Source of the DNA: Scatosoma sp045127595
GTDB lineage: Bacteria > Bacillota > Clostridia > Christensenellales > Borkfalkiaceae
NCBI GenBank assembly: GCA_045127595.1
Contig: JBGVQS010000006.1
Location: forward strand, 1-64,000
Reading direction: 5' to 3'
Length of the DNA: 64,000 bases
Positions 34,043 through 41,895 of the stretch are shown piece after piece. The position numbers and the translations under genes were made by a program. Position 1 is the first letter of the stretch, and each line of letters starts with the position of its first letter. The notes under the pieces were generated by a model. The model saw nothing but the letters and a program-made list of their open reading frames with translations, searched no databases and was not told the DNA's origin.

Positions 34043-35266
34043 ATGTTTTCTGTAAGTTCTATGTTGGTAAAACAGGAAGTACTTGACAAAGTTCCCATGA
34101 TCGTATCGATCGTATGCGGCGTTATCGTATTGTTCGCGTTTTTTGGCGGCTTTGCGAAGGGGTTCCGTCGTATTAGTTGGTGGGGCTTGACTTGGCTTGC
34201 GGCAGGCGCGGCGTTCATTTTCGCAAACAAAGAATGGAACGCGGATATGCCGTTTTGGGATATGAACGCTTTTGAAAAGCTGAATCCTGCGGTTGTATTC
34301 TGCATTTGCTCGGCGGCAATCGGCGGTGCTTGCATTTTGCTTGCACTGTTGTTGAAAGGTATGCTTGCCTTTGCGTTCCGTCCGAGAAAAAAGGTGGTGA
34401 AAGATAACCGCGCAAAGAAATATTACGAAGACGACGATGACGCGTTTGAAGACGGTTTCGACGGCGAATACGAAGAAAACGACGGTCGCCGCGTACTCGT
34501 ACGTAAAGGCTATGGACGTCCCAACTTCTTCGGTAGATTGTTCGGTGGATTGATCAACGCGGTCAATGCGGCGGCGGTTTGCGCTGTAATCGTTGCAATC
34601 GGGTTGTTTATCGTTGCATTTACGAACCCTGTATATGAAGACGTCGGCGGCATTTTCATGGTAAAATTGACGAGAGAAGTCTTCGAATTCGTTCAAAAAT
34701 ACGCGCTTGATTTCATCAGCTTGGGTATCATTATGGGGGTTACGGCTTCCGGCTACAAGAAAGGCTTCTTGGCAACGCTGCGCGGATTTATCATTCAATT
34801 CGGCGGTATCGTTGCGGTTGTGGCTTGTTTCTGGCTTCCTTTCTCGAAGTTGACGGATAGCTGGGAATTCCTTGGCGACGCAGTTGAAAAGTTCGTAAAA
34901 CTCTTCCACGGCTTGAAGGGCAAAACGCCTGACATTCTTGGTAAGATTGTTCTCGGTCTTGTTTCGGCAATCGTAATGATTATCGTATTCGTGCTGTTGA
35001 ACATTTTGTTGAAAAAGCTCTCCAAATGCATCAAAGCGCACAGAGTTTCCCGCGCAATCGACGGATGGCTTGCAACCATTTTGTATTTTGTATTTGGTAT
35101 CCTTGTATGCGCGCTCGTTTGGGGTGTATTCTATACGCTTGAATATTACGAACTTATCTACATCAGCAGAACGTTGACGGAAGATTCGATTTTCGCAAAC
35201 AGCATTTACTTCACGGGTGAAGAATATCTCGGCGAATGGCTTAGCAAAATGAAAATTAAAGCATAA
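34043..35266 (+). CDS. Multi-pass membrane protein with two CvpA-like halves
   Basis: 407 residues, about eight to nine predicted helices. Two halves look related to each other and to the CvpA/colicin-V-production family: GGFAKGFRRISWWGLTWLAA near 37-56, and GYKKGFLATLRGFIIQFGGI near 236-255. Each is followed by more helices. A strongly acidic, then Arg-rich cytoplasmic loop (about 112-162, EDDDDAFEDGFDGEYEEN) joins them. The role is unknown; CvpA homologues affect membrane homeostasis. ATG is preceded by AAAAGGAGAAG and a bidirectional terminator follows. Confidence 0.75.
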   Translation: MFSVSSMLVKQEVLDKVPMIVSIVCGVIVLFAFFGGFAKGFRRISWWGLTWLAAGAAFIFANKEWNADMPFWDMNAFEKLNPAVVFCICSAAIGGACILLALLLKGMLAFAFRPRKKVVKDNRAKKYYEDDDDAFEDGFDGEYEENDGRRVLVRKGYGRPNFFGRLFGGLINAVNAAAVCAVIVAIGLFIVAFTNPVYEDVGGIFMVKLTREVFEFVQKYALDFISLGIIMGVTASGYKKGFLATLRGFIIQFGGIVAVVACFWLPFSKLTDSWEFLGDAVEKFVKLFHGLKGKTPDILGKIVLGLVSAIVMIIVFVLLNILLKKLSKCIKAHRVSRAIDGWLATILYFVFGILVCALVWGVFYTLEYYELIYISRTLTEDSIFANSIYFTGEEYLGEWLSKMKIKA

Positions 35267-35286
35267 CGACGAAATAAGAGCTACAT

Positions 35287-35316
35287 AAAACGGACTCCAT
35301 TACGGAGTCCGTTTTT
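35287..35316. terminator. Bidirectional terminator, CvpA-like gene and spoVT
   Basis: AAAACGGACTCC (35287-35298) pairs with GGAGTCCGTTTT (35304-35315) around a five-base loop, with T runs on both strands. Confidence 0.9.
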
Positions 35317-35321
35317 GCATA

Positions 35322-35867
35322 TTATTCGAATTGACTTGCTAAAATTTCCGCCGTTAAACGGGCAAGCTTTACGTCGCCCGCGTCGAGCTTCGCGCCCTGT
35401 ACGTCCGTCATAATAGCGACCGCACCAAGGCAATCCCCATTAGAAACGATGGGAACGATAATTTGTGCCGTAATTCCTTCTTCTTCCGTGTTCGTCAGCG
35501 GTAAAATTTTTCCGCCTTCCGATACGTTTGCAATATAACTGCGCCGTTCGCGTAAGATTTTTTCCATTTCTTGCGACAGAGTCTTTCCGTCAAACTCCCG
35601 TTTTTTCTCCCCGTATGCATGCAAAACGCCGTCCGTATCGCAAATCACGGCAAGCTTTCCGCTTAAATCATTTAACGATTTTGCCGTTGCTTTGCTGAAT
35701 TTTTCCAGCGTTGCGATCGGGGAGTATTTTTTGAGCATCAACTCGTCTCGGTCGGTAAAAATCTCCAAAGGATCGCCTTCCTTGATACGGAGCGTTCGGC
35801 GTATCTCTTTGGGAATTACTACTCTGCCCAGTTCGTCGATTCTTCTCACAATTCCCGTTGCTTTCAT
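35322..35867 (-). CDS. spoVT: Stage V sporulation regulator SpoVT
   Basis: 181 residues from ATG 35867, fixed by CGGAGGAAAA upstream. An N-terminal AbrB-type swapped-hairpin domain (MKATGIVRRIDELGRVVIPK at 1-20, continuing EIRRTLRIKEGDPLEIF) and a C-terminal GAF domain (about 55-178) form the SpoVT architecture. In Bacillus it tunes sigma-G-dependent forespore genes; here it implies the organism makes endospores. The frame can be extended 30 codons upstream, but that part lacks a start context. Confidence 0.95.
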   Translation of the reverse strand: MKATGIVRRIDELGRVVIPKEIRRTLRIKEGDPLEIFTDRDELMLKKYSPIATLEKFSKATAKSLNDLSGKLAVICDTDGVLHAYGEKKREFDGKTLSQEMEKILRERRSYIANVSEGGKILPLTNTEEEGITAQIIVPIVSNGDCLGAVAIMTDVQGAKLDAGDVKLARLTAEILASQFE

Positions 35868-35957
35868 AAATTTTCCTCCGTTTACAGTTATCTTGCGCAA
35901 GTTCCGTGAGAATATACACGCTTTTTTAAACTTCTTTTTTCTTTTTGCCCCACCCAT

Positions 35958-35969
35958 GTACGAGTTGAA
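35958..35969 (+). repeat. Weak copy of the dispersed repeat
   Basis: GTACGAGTTGAA is an exact match to the centre of the repeat core, flanked by CCCCACCCAT instead of GGGGCAG. It lies 90 bp upstream of spoVT. Confidence 0.45.
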
Positions 35970-36031
35970 TTAAAAATAATCGCCCAAAATTCGCTCAAAA
36001 AAATATTTTTCTTGTTTTTTCAACAAATGAT

Positions 36032-36060
36032 TTGATTTTTCCGTACACGCGTGCTATAAT
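36032..36060 (+). promoter_or_regulatory. Promoter of the acetyltransferase gene
   Basis: TTGATT (36032-36037), 17 bp, TATAAT (36055-36060), 64 bp before the ATG. Confidence 0.75.
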
Positions 36061-36124
36061 AGGAAAGGAAAATGTGTAGCTGCTTAACATTTTTTTAATC
36101 TATTAACAAAAGAGAAGTGTAGCC

Positions 36125-37243
36125 ATGGTTGAAATTAAAGAAGTAAAAACGCGTAAGGACATCAAGGAGTTTATTGAATTTCCCTTGCGGTTATATAAAG
36201 GAAATCCCTATTTTGTGCCGCCGCTTTACGGAGACGAAAAGGCGTTGTTTAAAAAGGAAACGGTTTATGGGGATCAATCGGAATCGGTGTATTTTTTAGC
36301 GCAACGGAACGGCAAGACGGTCGGTAGAATCCACGGGATTTTGCAACATGCGAGCAATAAGAAGTGGAATCAAAAACGGGTGCGCTTTACCCGCTTCGAC
36401 GCTTTGGACGAGCAGGAAATCGCGAATGCTTTATTCGGCGCGGTGGAAAACTGGGCGCGCGAAAAGGGCATGGAAGAAGTGGTCGGGCCGCTTGGATTTT
36501 CCGATTTGGAGCGTGAAGGTCTGCTTATAGAAGGCTTTGACGAGCTTTCGACGTTTGAAGAGCAGTACAATTATCCGTATTATCAAAAGCTGATTGAAAA
36601 TCTCGGCTATGAAAAGGAAGTGGATTGGGTGGAAAGAAAGCTGTATGCGCCCAAGGAGCTTGACGAGCGGATTCCCCGTCTTTCAGCGAGAATGATGGAG
36701 AAATACGAGCTGCACTTTGGTAAAGCGAAAAACGCCCGCGATTTTGTCAATAAATACGGCGAAGGCTTTTTCGAAATTATGGATTTGACCTATCATGATA
36801 TATATCAATCCGTGCCGATGACCGAACGGTCTAAAAAACAGCTTATTAGCAGCTTTAAATTGATTATTGACGTGGAACACGTGGCGGTCATTCTTGATAA
36901 AAACGAGAAAATCGTGTGTTTTGGGCTTTGTTTCCCGTCGATCGGGCAAGCGTTACAAAAGAGCGGCGGCAGACTTACTCCTACGGCGATTGTTCGTGTG
37001 TTACGTGCGATTAAGCACCCGAAAATTATCGATCTTGCGCTGATCGGAGTCTTGCCCGAATACCGCAAGAAAGGGATTGCGACGGCGCTGATTAATGCGG
37101 TAATTGAAATGCTTTCAAAGGGGGATGTTGCATACGCGGAGACCAACTTAAATTTGGAAACGAACCACAGCATTCAAAATCAATGGAAAGCGTTTGACAG
37201 TGTTTTGCATAAACGCCGCAGAAGCTTTGTCAAAAAGATATAA
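36125..37243 (+). CDS. GNAT-like N-acetyltransferase
   Basis: 372 residues. The N-terminal third (EFIEFPLRLYKGNPYFVPPL near 15-34, then FLAQRNGKTVGRIHGILQH) and the C-terminal part (IGVLPEYRKKGIATALINAV near 303-322) fit a GNAT fold; the latter is the acetyl-CoA-binding (Q/R)xxGxG/A region. Large Clostridia proteins of this size and opening sequence are annotated only as N-acetyltransferases. Substrate unknown. ATG follows AGAAGTGTAGCC, and both a promoter and a terminator make it monocistronic. Confidence 0.8.
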   Translation: MVEIKEVKTRKDIKEFIEFPLRLYKGNPYFVPPLYGDEKALFKKETVYGDQSESVYFLAQRNGKTVGRIHGILQHASNKKWNQKRVRFTRFDALDEQEIANALFGAVENWAREKGMEEVVGPLGFSDLEREGLLIEGFDELSTFEEQYNYPYYQKLIENLGYEKEVDWVERKLYAPKELDERIPRLSARMMEKYELHFGKAKNARDFVNKYGEGFFEIMDLTYHDIYQSVPMTERSKKQLISSFKLIIDVEHVAVILDKNEKIVCFGLCFPSIGQALQKSGGRLTPTAIVRVLRAIKHPKIIDLALIGVLPEYRKKGIATALINAVIEMLSKGDVAYAETNLNLETNHSIQNQWKAFDSVLHKRRRSFVKKI

Positions 37244-37247
37244 TAAT

Positions 37248-37273
37248 AAAACCTTCCTTCGGGAAGGTTTTTT
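37248..37273 (+). terminator. Terminator after the acetyltransferase gene
   Basis: AAAACCTTCC with GGAAGGTTTT around a TTCG tetraloop, then T run. Confidence 0.88.
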
Positions 37274-37312
37274 GCTACTGTAATTCGATTGGAAATAAAT
37301 AGAAGGAAAATC

Positions 37313-37341
37313 TTGACAAAGGTGTTTTATTGTGTTATGAT
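37313..37341 (+). promoter_or_regulatory. Promoter with long leader for the uptake operon
   Basis: TTGACA (37313-37318), 17 bp, TATGAT (37336-37341). The transcript would carry a leader of about 210 nt before the first gene. In it, AGATGTT (37477-37483) pairs with AACATCT (37497-37503) and TGTAA-TT-TTACA follows at 37503-37514. No known riboswitch class is recognised. Confidence 0.78.
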
Positions 37342-37561
37342 GAAGAAAAGTAAATGATGTTTTTAAGGTGTTGTTAATTTGTGATAAATTAGGAGGTGAA
37401 TTATACATATCATTCAACACTGAAATTATAGACCGTAAAAAAAATAAAAAAAATAGAGATTTCCTTTAAAAGTTATAGATGTTGGTGGACATAGCTAACA
37501 TCTGTAATTTTACAGTTGCGAGCGGTCGGCTATTTGTTGGAAAATCTCAAAGGAGAAAATT

Positions 37562-38641
37562 ATGTCAAAATTTAAGAGAATCATTTCTATGTTGCTTGGC
37601 GCTATACTGTTTGTAGCGACTATGGGTTCGATTGTAGCTTGTGATAACAAACAAGACTCAAAAGAAGATATGATTACTGTAACGGATATGCTTGGAGAGC
37701 AAGTAACCGTAAAGAAAAATCCCCAAAAAGTGGCGTGTGCATCAAGAACGACGTATGATCTTTTGATTGCATTTGGGGTGGCGGATAGTATTGATGGCGT
37801 TTATTATTCGTTGCTTGAAAACGAATGGTCGGCTGTTTTTGATGAAAAAGCAAACGAAAGATATAGTTTGGCGTATCAAGAAAGCTATGAAACGTATATT
37901 GCGCGCGGTGTGGATATTGTATTTTCCCCTGAAAAATACATAACGGACGGATTAAAGGAACACGGTATTAAAGCTTTGAATGTAAGCTTGTATGGAAACC
38001 CCGATTTTAGCGGGTATGTATATTTCTTTGCCGATCTTGTAAAACAAATTTGGGATAGCGACGTGGTTGCGCAAAGAGTAGATTCTTGGAAAATGAAAAT
38101 GCAAACGACGATTTCTGATATTCAAACGGAGCTTGCAAAGCACGATGACACACAAAGAACGGTATATTATGTGCGCGGTGATAAAAATAAAGGGATAGGA
38201 TATACGGAAACGGTAGGTTCGTTTACGGAATATGCATATAAAGTATTAGGCATGAAACCGCTTAATGATCAATTTGAGTCCAACAAACCCTCAGCGGAAG
38301 AAATTTGTGCACAAAATCCCGACGTGTTCGTGGTAGGCGGTATTTATCAAAAAACGTTGATTAACGCATTACAAGAAGAACCGTACGTTAATTTGGATGC
38401 AGTTAAAAATGGACAGGTTTTTAATATTCCTATTGGGCTGACAATGTTTGAACAACTTTCGGTTTTCTCTCCTGTATTTCTTTGCGATCAAGCGAATAAG
38501 CTTTATCCCAACTATTTCAATTATGATGTTAAAAAGCAAATTCAGGATTTGAGCAAAGAATTTTTTAACGTTGAATTGACGGACAATGAAGCGCAAAATA
38601 TGTTAAACGGTTTGAGTCGGGAGGGAAACGCTCTTGCTTAA
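37562..38641 (+). CDS. FecB/BtuF-type ABC substrate-binding lipoprotein
   Basis: 359 residues. Signal peptide with lipobox ending at Cys28 (GSIVAC). The body is a periplasmic-binding-protein fold of the metal-chelate class: KNPQKVACASRTTYDLLIAF near 53-72, ARGVDIVFSPEKY, a long connecting helix, and AQNPDVFVVGG near 249-259. Likely cargo is an iron siderophore, haem or a corrinoid. No cobalamin riboswitch is seen, so iron or haem is the better guess, but that is inference. AAAGGAG precedes the start. Its last 8 bp overlap the permease gene. Confidence 0.9.
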   Translation: MSKFKRIISMLLGAILFVATMGSIVACDNKQDSKEDMITVTDMLGEQVTVKKNPQKVACASRTTYDLLIAFGVADSIDGVYYSLLENEWSAVFDEKANERYSLAYQESYETYIARGVDIVFSPEKYITDGLKEHGIKALNVSLYGNPDFSGYVYFFADLVKQIWDSDVVAQRVDSWKMKMQTTISDIQTELAKHDDTQRTVYYVRGDKNKGIGYTETVGSFTEYAYKVLGMKPLNDQFESNKPSAEEICAQNPDVFVVGGIYQKTLINALQEEPYVNLDAVKNGQVFNIPIGLTMFEQLSVFSPVFLCDQANKLYPNYFNYDVKKQIQDLSKEFFNVELTDNEAQNMLNGLSREGNALA

Positions 38642-39650
38642 TTCGAGAAAAAAAGGTTGGACGGGCGTATGTTTTACGCTCGTTTCCTTCATATTCGTCA
38701 TGGTATTTATTTTGGCGTTACTAGTTGGGCGGTATGAGATTTCGCTTGGAAACTTTTTTAAAATGCTGTTTGGGGACGAGGGCTACGAAATAGAGCGCAG
38801 TATCGTTATAAATTTACGATTACCGAGAACGATTATTGCAGCATTGACAGGTCTTGCGCTGAGCGTTTCTGGGCTTTTATATCAAGAAACCTTTCAAAAC
38901 AAGTTGGTTTCTCCCGATTTGCTTGGTGTTTCTTCGGGCGCAGGGGTTGGTGCGGCTCTTGCGATTTTGCTTGGATTATCATCGGCTTTTGTAAGTCTTT
39001 TGGCGTTCGGTTTTGGGGTTTTGGCAGTATTGATAACTTTGTTTGTCGCAAAAGCCTTTCAAAATAAATCTTCTATGATTTTAACTTTATCGGGGATTAT
39101 TGTTGGCAGTTGTATGGGGGCAGTGTTGTCCTTTATTAAATATCTTGCCGATGCGGAAACAACGCTTGCTAGTATTACCTTTTGGTTAATGGGGTCTTTT
39201 GAACAGTCTTTAATGGAAGATGTTTACGTTTTATTGCCCATTGTCGCCGTATGTTCCGTTGTTATACTTTCTATTAGTTGGAGAATTAATATTGTCGCAC
39301 TCGGTCGGGAAGAAGCGCAAACAAAGGGTATAAATTATCGTATGTATCGTATGCTAATTATTTTTGTTGCAACCTTGCTTACGGCAAGCTCGGTAGCGTT
39401 CGCGGGAACGATTAGTTGGATTGGATTGGTTGTTCCGCATATTGTTAGATTAATGCTTGGAAGGGATACCAAAAAAACCATTCCCATGTGTATGGTTTTT
39501 GGGGCAACCTTTATGGTAATTGCGGATATTCTTTCGCGTACTTTTACGGCGTCGGAAATTCCGTTGTCCGCAGTAACAGGATTCTTCGGCACAATTATTT
39601 TTGTTGTATTACTTTTTATAAGGAGAGAGACGATTCATGAAAATGATTGA
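38634..39650 (+). CDS. FecCD-family ABC permease
   Basis: 338 residues from TTG 38634, about 8 bases after GGGAGGG and overlapping the binding-protein gene by 8 bp. About nine to ten membrane helices. Family marks include LRLPRTIIAALTGLALSVSG near 61-80, SPDLLGVSSGAGVGAALAI near 97-115 and the coupling motif GTISWIGLVVPHIVRLMLG near 258-276. It forms the membrane channel (probably as a homodimer) for the chelate delivered by the upstream lipoprotein. Its end overlaps the ATPase gene by 14 bp. Confidence 0.94.
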   Translation: MLNSRKKGWTGVCFTLVSFIFVMVFILALLVGRYEISLGNFFKMLFGDEGYEIERSIVINLRLPRTIIAALTGLALSVSGLLYQETFQNKLVSPDLLGVSSGAGVGAALAILLGLSSAFVSLLAFGFGVLAVLITLFVAKAFQNKSSMILTLSGIIVGSCMGAVLSFIKYLADAETTLASITFWLMGSFEQSLMEDVYVLLPIVAVCSVVILSISWRINIVALGREEAQTKGINYRMYRMLIIFVATLLTASSVAFAGTISWIGLVVPHIVRLMLGRDTKKTIPMCMVFGATFMVIADILSRTFTASEIPLSAVTGFFGTIIFVVLLFIRRETIHEND

Positions 39651-40422
39651 AGTTGAAAATCTCTCTTTTCGGTACAATAGAAACGGAAAGATGATTTTGA
39701 ATGATTTGTCCTTTGCTTGTGAAAAAGGAACAGTAAACGTTCTGATTGGCTTGAACGGTTCAGGAAAAACGACGCTCATTAAAATCTTGTCGGGCTTGCT
39801 TGAGAAATATCAGGGAAATGTAATTTTAAAAGGTAAAGATTTGAAGTCTTTATCCATTAGAGAACGCTCGAAAATTATGGCTTACGTTGCACAACGCTCG
39901 GGGGCAATAGACGATTTCCCTGTGATGGACTATTTGTTGTTCGGTCAAGCGAATAAAATGAACTTTTATGAATCGCCTTCTCAAGAAGATAAAGAAAAAG
40001 TGTTGGCGCACGCGGAAAGCTTGGAAATTACCCATTTACTTGATAAAAAATTAGGGGAAATTAGCGGGGGAGAACGGCAAATCGTTGCTATATGCGGAGC
40101 AATCGTACAAGATACGGATTTGATAATTTTAGATGAGCCTACCTCGGCGCTAGATATCAAAAACCAAAATAAAGTCTTATCGCTGATTAAAGGAATTGCG
40201 AAAGATAAAGGCAAGACGTTTATTCTTTCTTCGCACAACCCCAATCACGCCTTGTTTTTAAATAGCAACGTTTTTGTGTTAAAAAATGGATTCATTGTGA
40301 ACCAGGGTAATGCAAACGATATTATTAACGTTGAAAATTTAACAAAGGTTTACGGTGATGATATTTGTTACAGCGACGAGCTGTTCTATCGCGAAATTTC
40401 TTTTAAGGGTATAGAAAAATGA
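39637..40422 (+). CDS. FecE-type ABC transporter ATPase
   Basis: 261 residues. Walker A GLNGSGKTT near 34-42, Q-loop in YVAQRSG, signature ISGGERQ near 143-149, Walker B LIILDEPTSALD near 162-173, and the switch His in SSHNPNHAL. It powers the FecBCD-like importer. The start overlaps the permease gene by 14 bp, and its stop overlaps the next gene's start in an ATGA arrangement, so all four genes should be translated together. Confidence 0.95.
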   Translation: MKMIEVENLSFRYNRNGKMILNDLSFACEKGTVNVLIGLNGSGKTTLIKILSGLLEKYQGNVILKGKDLKSLSIRERSKIMAYVAQRSGAIDDFPVMDYLLFGQANKMNFYESPSQEDKEKVLAHAESLEITHLLDKKLGEISGGERQIVAICGAIVQDTDLIILDEPTSALDIKNQNKVLSLIKGIAKDKGKTFILSSHNPNHALFLNSNVFVLKNGFIVNQGNANDIINVENLTKVYGDDICYSDELFYREISFKGIEK

Positions 40423-40757
40423 GTAAGTACAAAGAAATCAATTTAGAAGACGGGCTGCCGACCGTTGACGAGGCTTTGAGCTATCTTAAAATGTCGCTAA
40501 CCCTTTGCAAACAAAATAAAATCGGTTGTCTTGCCGTGATTCACGGTTACGGCAGTAGCGGAAAGGGTGGAGCAATTCGAGTGAAAGCCCGTCAATGGCT
40601 GAACGCTCAAGTACGCAACGGTACAGTGAAAACGGTTATCAACGGCGAAGATTTCGACGTGCTGAATTTCAAAGCGTTGGAACTTAAAAATAAGTATAAA
40701 GAACTTGAAAAACTATTAAGAGTTTGTAATCACGGAATTACCGTTGTGGCGCTTTGA
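40419..40757 (+). CDS. Small Smr-domain protein coupled to the transporter operon
   Basis: 112 residues. An Smr (MutS2 C-terminal-like) domain: INLEDGLPTVDEALSYLKMS (the usual DLHG appears as NLEDG) and VIHGYGSSGKGGAIRVKARQWLNAQ with the conserved HGxGxGxL-type loop. Smr domains nick DNA or RNA or bind ribosomes; several small ones have no known role. The four-base ATGA overlap with the ATPase stop places it in the uptake operon, an unexpected partner. Terminator follows. Confidence 0.82.
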   Translation: MSKYKEINLEDGLPTVDEALSYLKMSLTLCKQNKIGCLAVIHGYGSSGKGGAIRVKARQWLNAQVRNGTVKTVINGEDFDVLNFKALELKNKYKELEKLLRVCNHGITVVAL

Positions 40758-40760
40758 TTA

Positions 40761-40804
40761 AAAAGGCATCTGTTAAGCAAGAGCTGGGCAGATGCTTTTG
40801 TTTT
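40761..40804 (+). terminator. Terminator of the uptake operon
   Basis: GCATCTG (40766-40772) with CAGATGC (40789-40795), extended by flanking A and T runs, then TTTTGTTTT. Confidence 0.78.
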
Positions 40805-40927
40805 AGTAGATACTTTTGAGAAATGAGAATGGTTATAATACTTAGTTATGTTAAAAAAATTCCATGAAAAACATGCACATTAGGTCTTAGATGGATAGTT
40901 TTTCTAAAATTTTTTTTATAAAACCGC

Positions 40928-40956
40928 TTGACGAATAAGAAAAGGTATGGTATACT
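40928..40956 (+). promoter_or_regulatory. Promoter of the Fur-family gene
   Basis: TTGACG (40928-40933), 17 bp, TATACT (40951-40956). Confidence 0.78.
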
Positions 40957-40999
40957 ATAATTAAGAATCAATCCCATTAAGAAAAAAGGAGGGGCGAAT

Positions 41000-41383
41000 A
41001 TGCAAGAACGGCAAACAAAGCAAAAGCAAATTATTTACGACGCTTTAAAAACCTTAGATCACCCCACGGCAACCGAAGTGTACATGCACGTACATAAAAA
41101 CTTCCCCAGTGTTTCACGTGCAACAGTATTTCGTGTTTTAGGGGGATTTTCGACGTGCGGAAAAGCGTTGGAATTAAGAGCAGCGGGCAACGAAGTGCGT
41201 TATGATTATAACGTAATGCCGCATTATCATGCGCGTTGTCGCGGATGCGGAAGAGTAGCGGACGTAACGACGGCAGTTCCGTCGGGGATAGAGATTTCCG
41301 CGCGTCCGTGCGGAGATTTCGAGTTAGAGGGATATTCTTTAGAATTTTACGGAATTTGCGGTGATTGTAAAATTCCGACCTAA
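41000..41383 (+). CDS. Fur/PerR-family metal-dependent repressor
   Basis: 127 residues. N-terminal winged helix with HPTATEVYMHVHKNFPSVSR (about 18-37) and ATVFRVL. The C-terminal dimerisation domain has metal-binding HYHARC (about 75-80) and two CxxC zinc pairs, CRGCG near 80-84 and CGDCK near 120-124. Which group it belongs to (Fur, PerR, Zur) cannot be assigned; the HYHARC segment lacks an obvious extra His for peroxide sensing. It lies 240 bp downstream of the metal-chelate uptake operon, so controlling that operon is a reasonable guess. AAAGGAGGGG precedes the start. Confidence 0.9.
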   Translation: MQERQTKQKQIIYDALKTLDHPTATEVYMHVHKNFPSVSRATVFRVLGGFSTCGKALELRAAGNEVRYDYNVMPHYHARCRGCGRVADVTTAVPSGIEISARPCGDFELEGYSLEFYGICGDCKIPT

Positions 41384-41398
41384 CGAAAGGAATGACGG

Positions 41399-41434
41399 CG
41401 ACCGCTTTTTTGTATAAAGAAAGCGGTCGTTTCC
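41399..41434 (+). terminator. Terminator after the Fur-family gene
   Basis: CGACCGCTTT (41399-41408) pairs perfectly with AAAGCGGTCG (41420-41429), then TTTCC. The T run is short. Confidence 0.75.
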
Positions 41435-41490
41435 AAAAAAAGCGAGAGAAATTATTTTAAAACAAATTTTTCTGAACGTGTAGAAAATTA

Positions 41491-41519
41491 TTGACATTTA
41501 CCCCAAAAACGGCTATAAT
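41491..41519 (+). promoter_or_regulatory. Consensus promoter of the truncated tRNA-Gly gene
   Basis: TTGACA (41491-41496), 17 bp, TATAAT (41514-41519), 52 bp before the tRNA 5' end. Confidence 0.88.
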
Positions 41520-41570
41520 AGGCGTGTTGATAGGAAAACGAAAAGTTTTTTAAGATACAAGCAACGAAAT

Positions 41571-41608
41571 GCAGGTGTCGCCTAGCGGTATGGCGGCAGC
41601 TTCCCAAG
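41571..41608 (+). pseudogene. tRNA-Gly(CCC) 5' half, cut in the anticodon arm
   Basis: Acceptor strand GCAGGTG, D-arm GCCTAGCGGTATGGC, anticodon-stem 5' strand GCAGC and loop TTCCCAA with anticodon CCC at 41603-41605 are all recognisable. After G41608 the sequence (AGTGGAAGATAATTG) no longer pairs, and no T-arm or acceptor 3' strand follows. The break in the anticodon arm next to a tyrosine recombinase gene suggests an integration junction. A full copy of the 3' half was not found elsewhere in the window. Confidence 0.75.
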
Positions 41609-41656
41609 AGTGGAAGATAATTGCATAATAGGTATATTGGATAACAATAATTTTGT

Positions 41657-41686
41657 AAAAACGGGCTAAAAAGTCCGTTTTTTGTT
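41657..41686 (+). terminator. Terminator behind the tRNA half
   Basis: ACGGGCT (41661-41667) with AGTCCGT (41672-41678), a five-base-or-smaller loop and TTTTTTG. From here to 41861 I see no gene, only A/T-rich sequence with the tandem words TTGGCCCGCTA and TTGGCCCAAGG near 41745-41765. Confidence 0.75.
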
Positions 41687-41861
41687 GTTTTTTATGATAG
41701 TTTCATTCATTTTTCTCATTGAATAAATGAATAAGGATTTTTTATTGGCCCGCTATTGGCCCAAGGGTGAAAGTTGGTCTATGGAAACGCTACATTTTCC
41801 CTTGCAAAAACTTGTATTTTTTATCATTTATGCAGTATATACAAAATGTAAAATAATAGAA

Positions 41862-41895
41862 AAAAGCGCTTGTTTTTATGAAAACAGGTGCTTTT
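41862..41895 (-). terminator. Terminator of the integrase operon (minus strand)
   Basis: On the minus strand AAAAGCACCTGTTTT pairs with AAAACAAGCGCTTTT with few mismatches, then TTTTTCTATT. It starts at the stop codon of the 41894 gene. Confidence 0.72.

Noticed and set aside
34013..35041. Minus-strand frame of 342 codons opposite the CvpA-like gene
   Set aside because: It mirrors codon bias of the real gene and has no start signal.
37382..37430. Short leader peptide in the uptake-operon leader, starting GTG
   Set aside because: The GGAG lies directly against the GTG, too close to act as its ribosome site.
41571..41893. A self-splicing intron inside the tRNA-Gly gene
   Set aside because: No group I core motifs and no tRNA 3' half are found in the next 300 bases.
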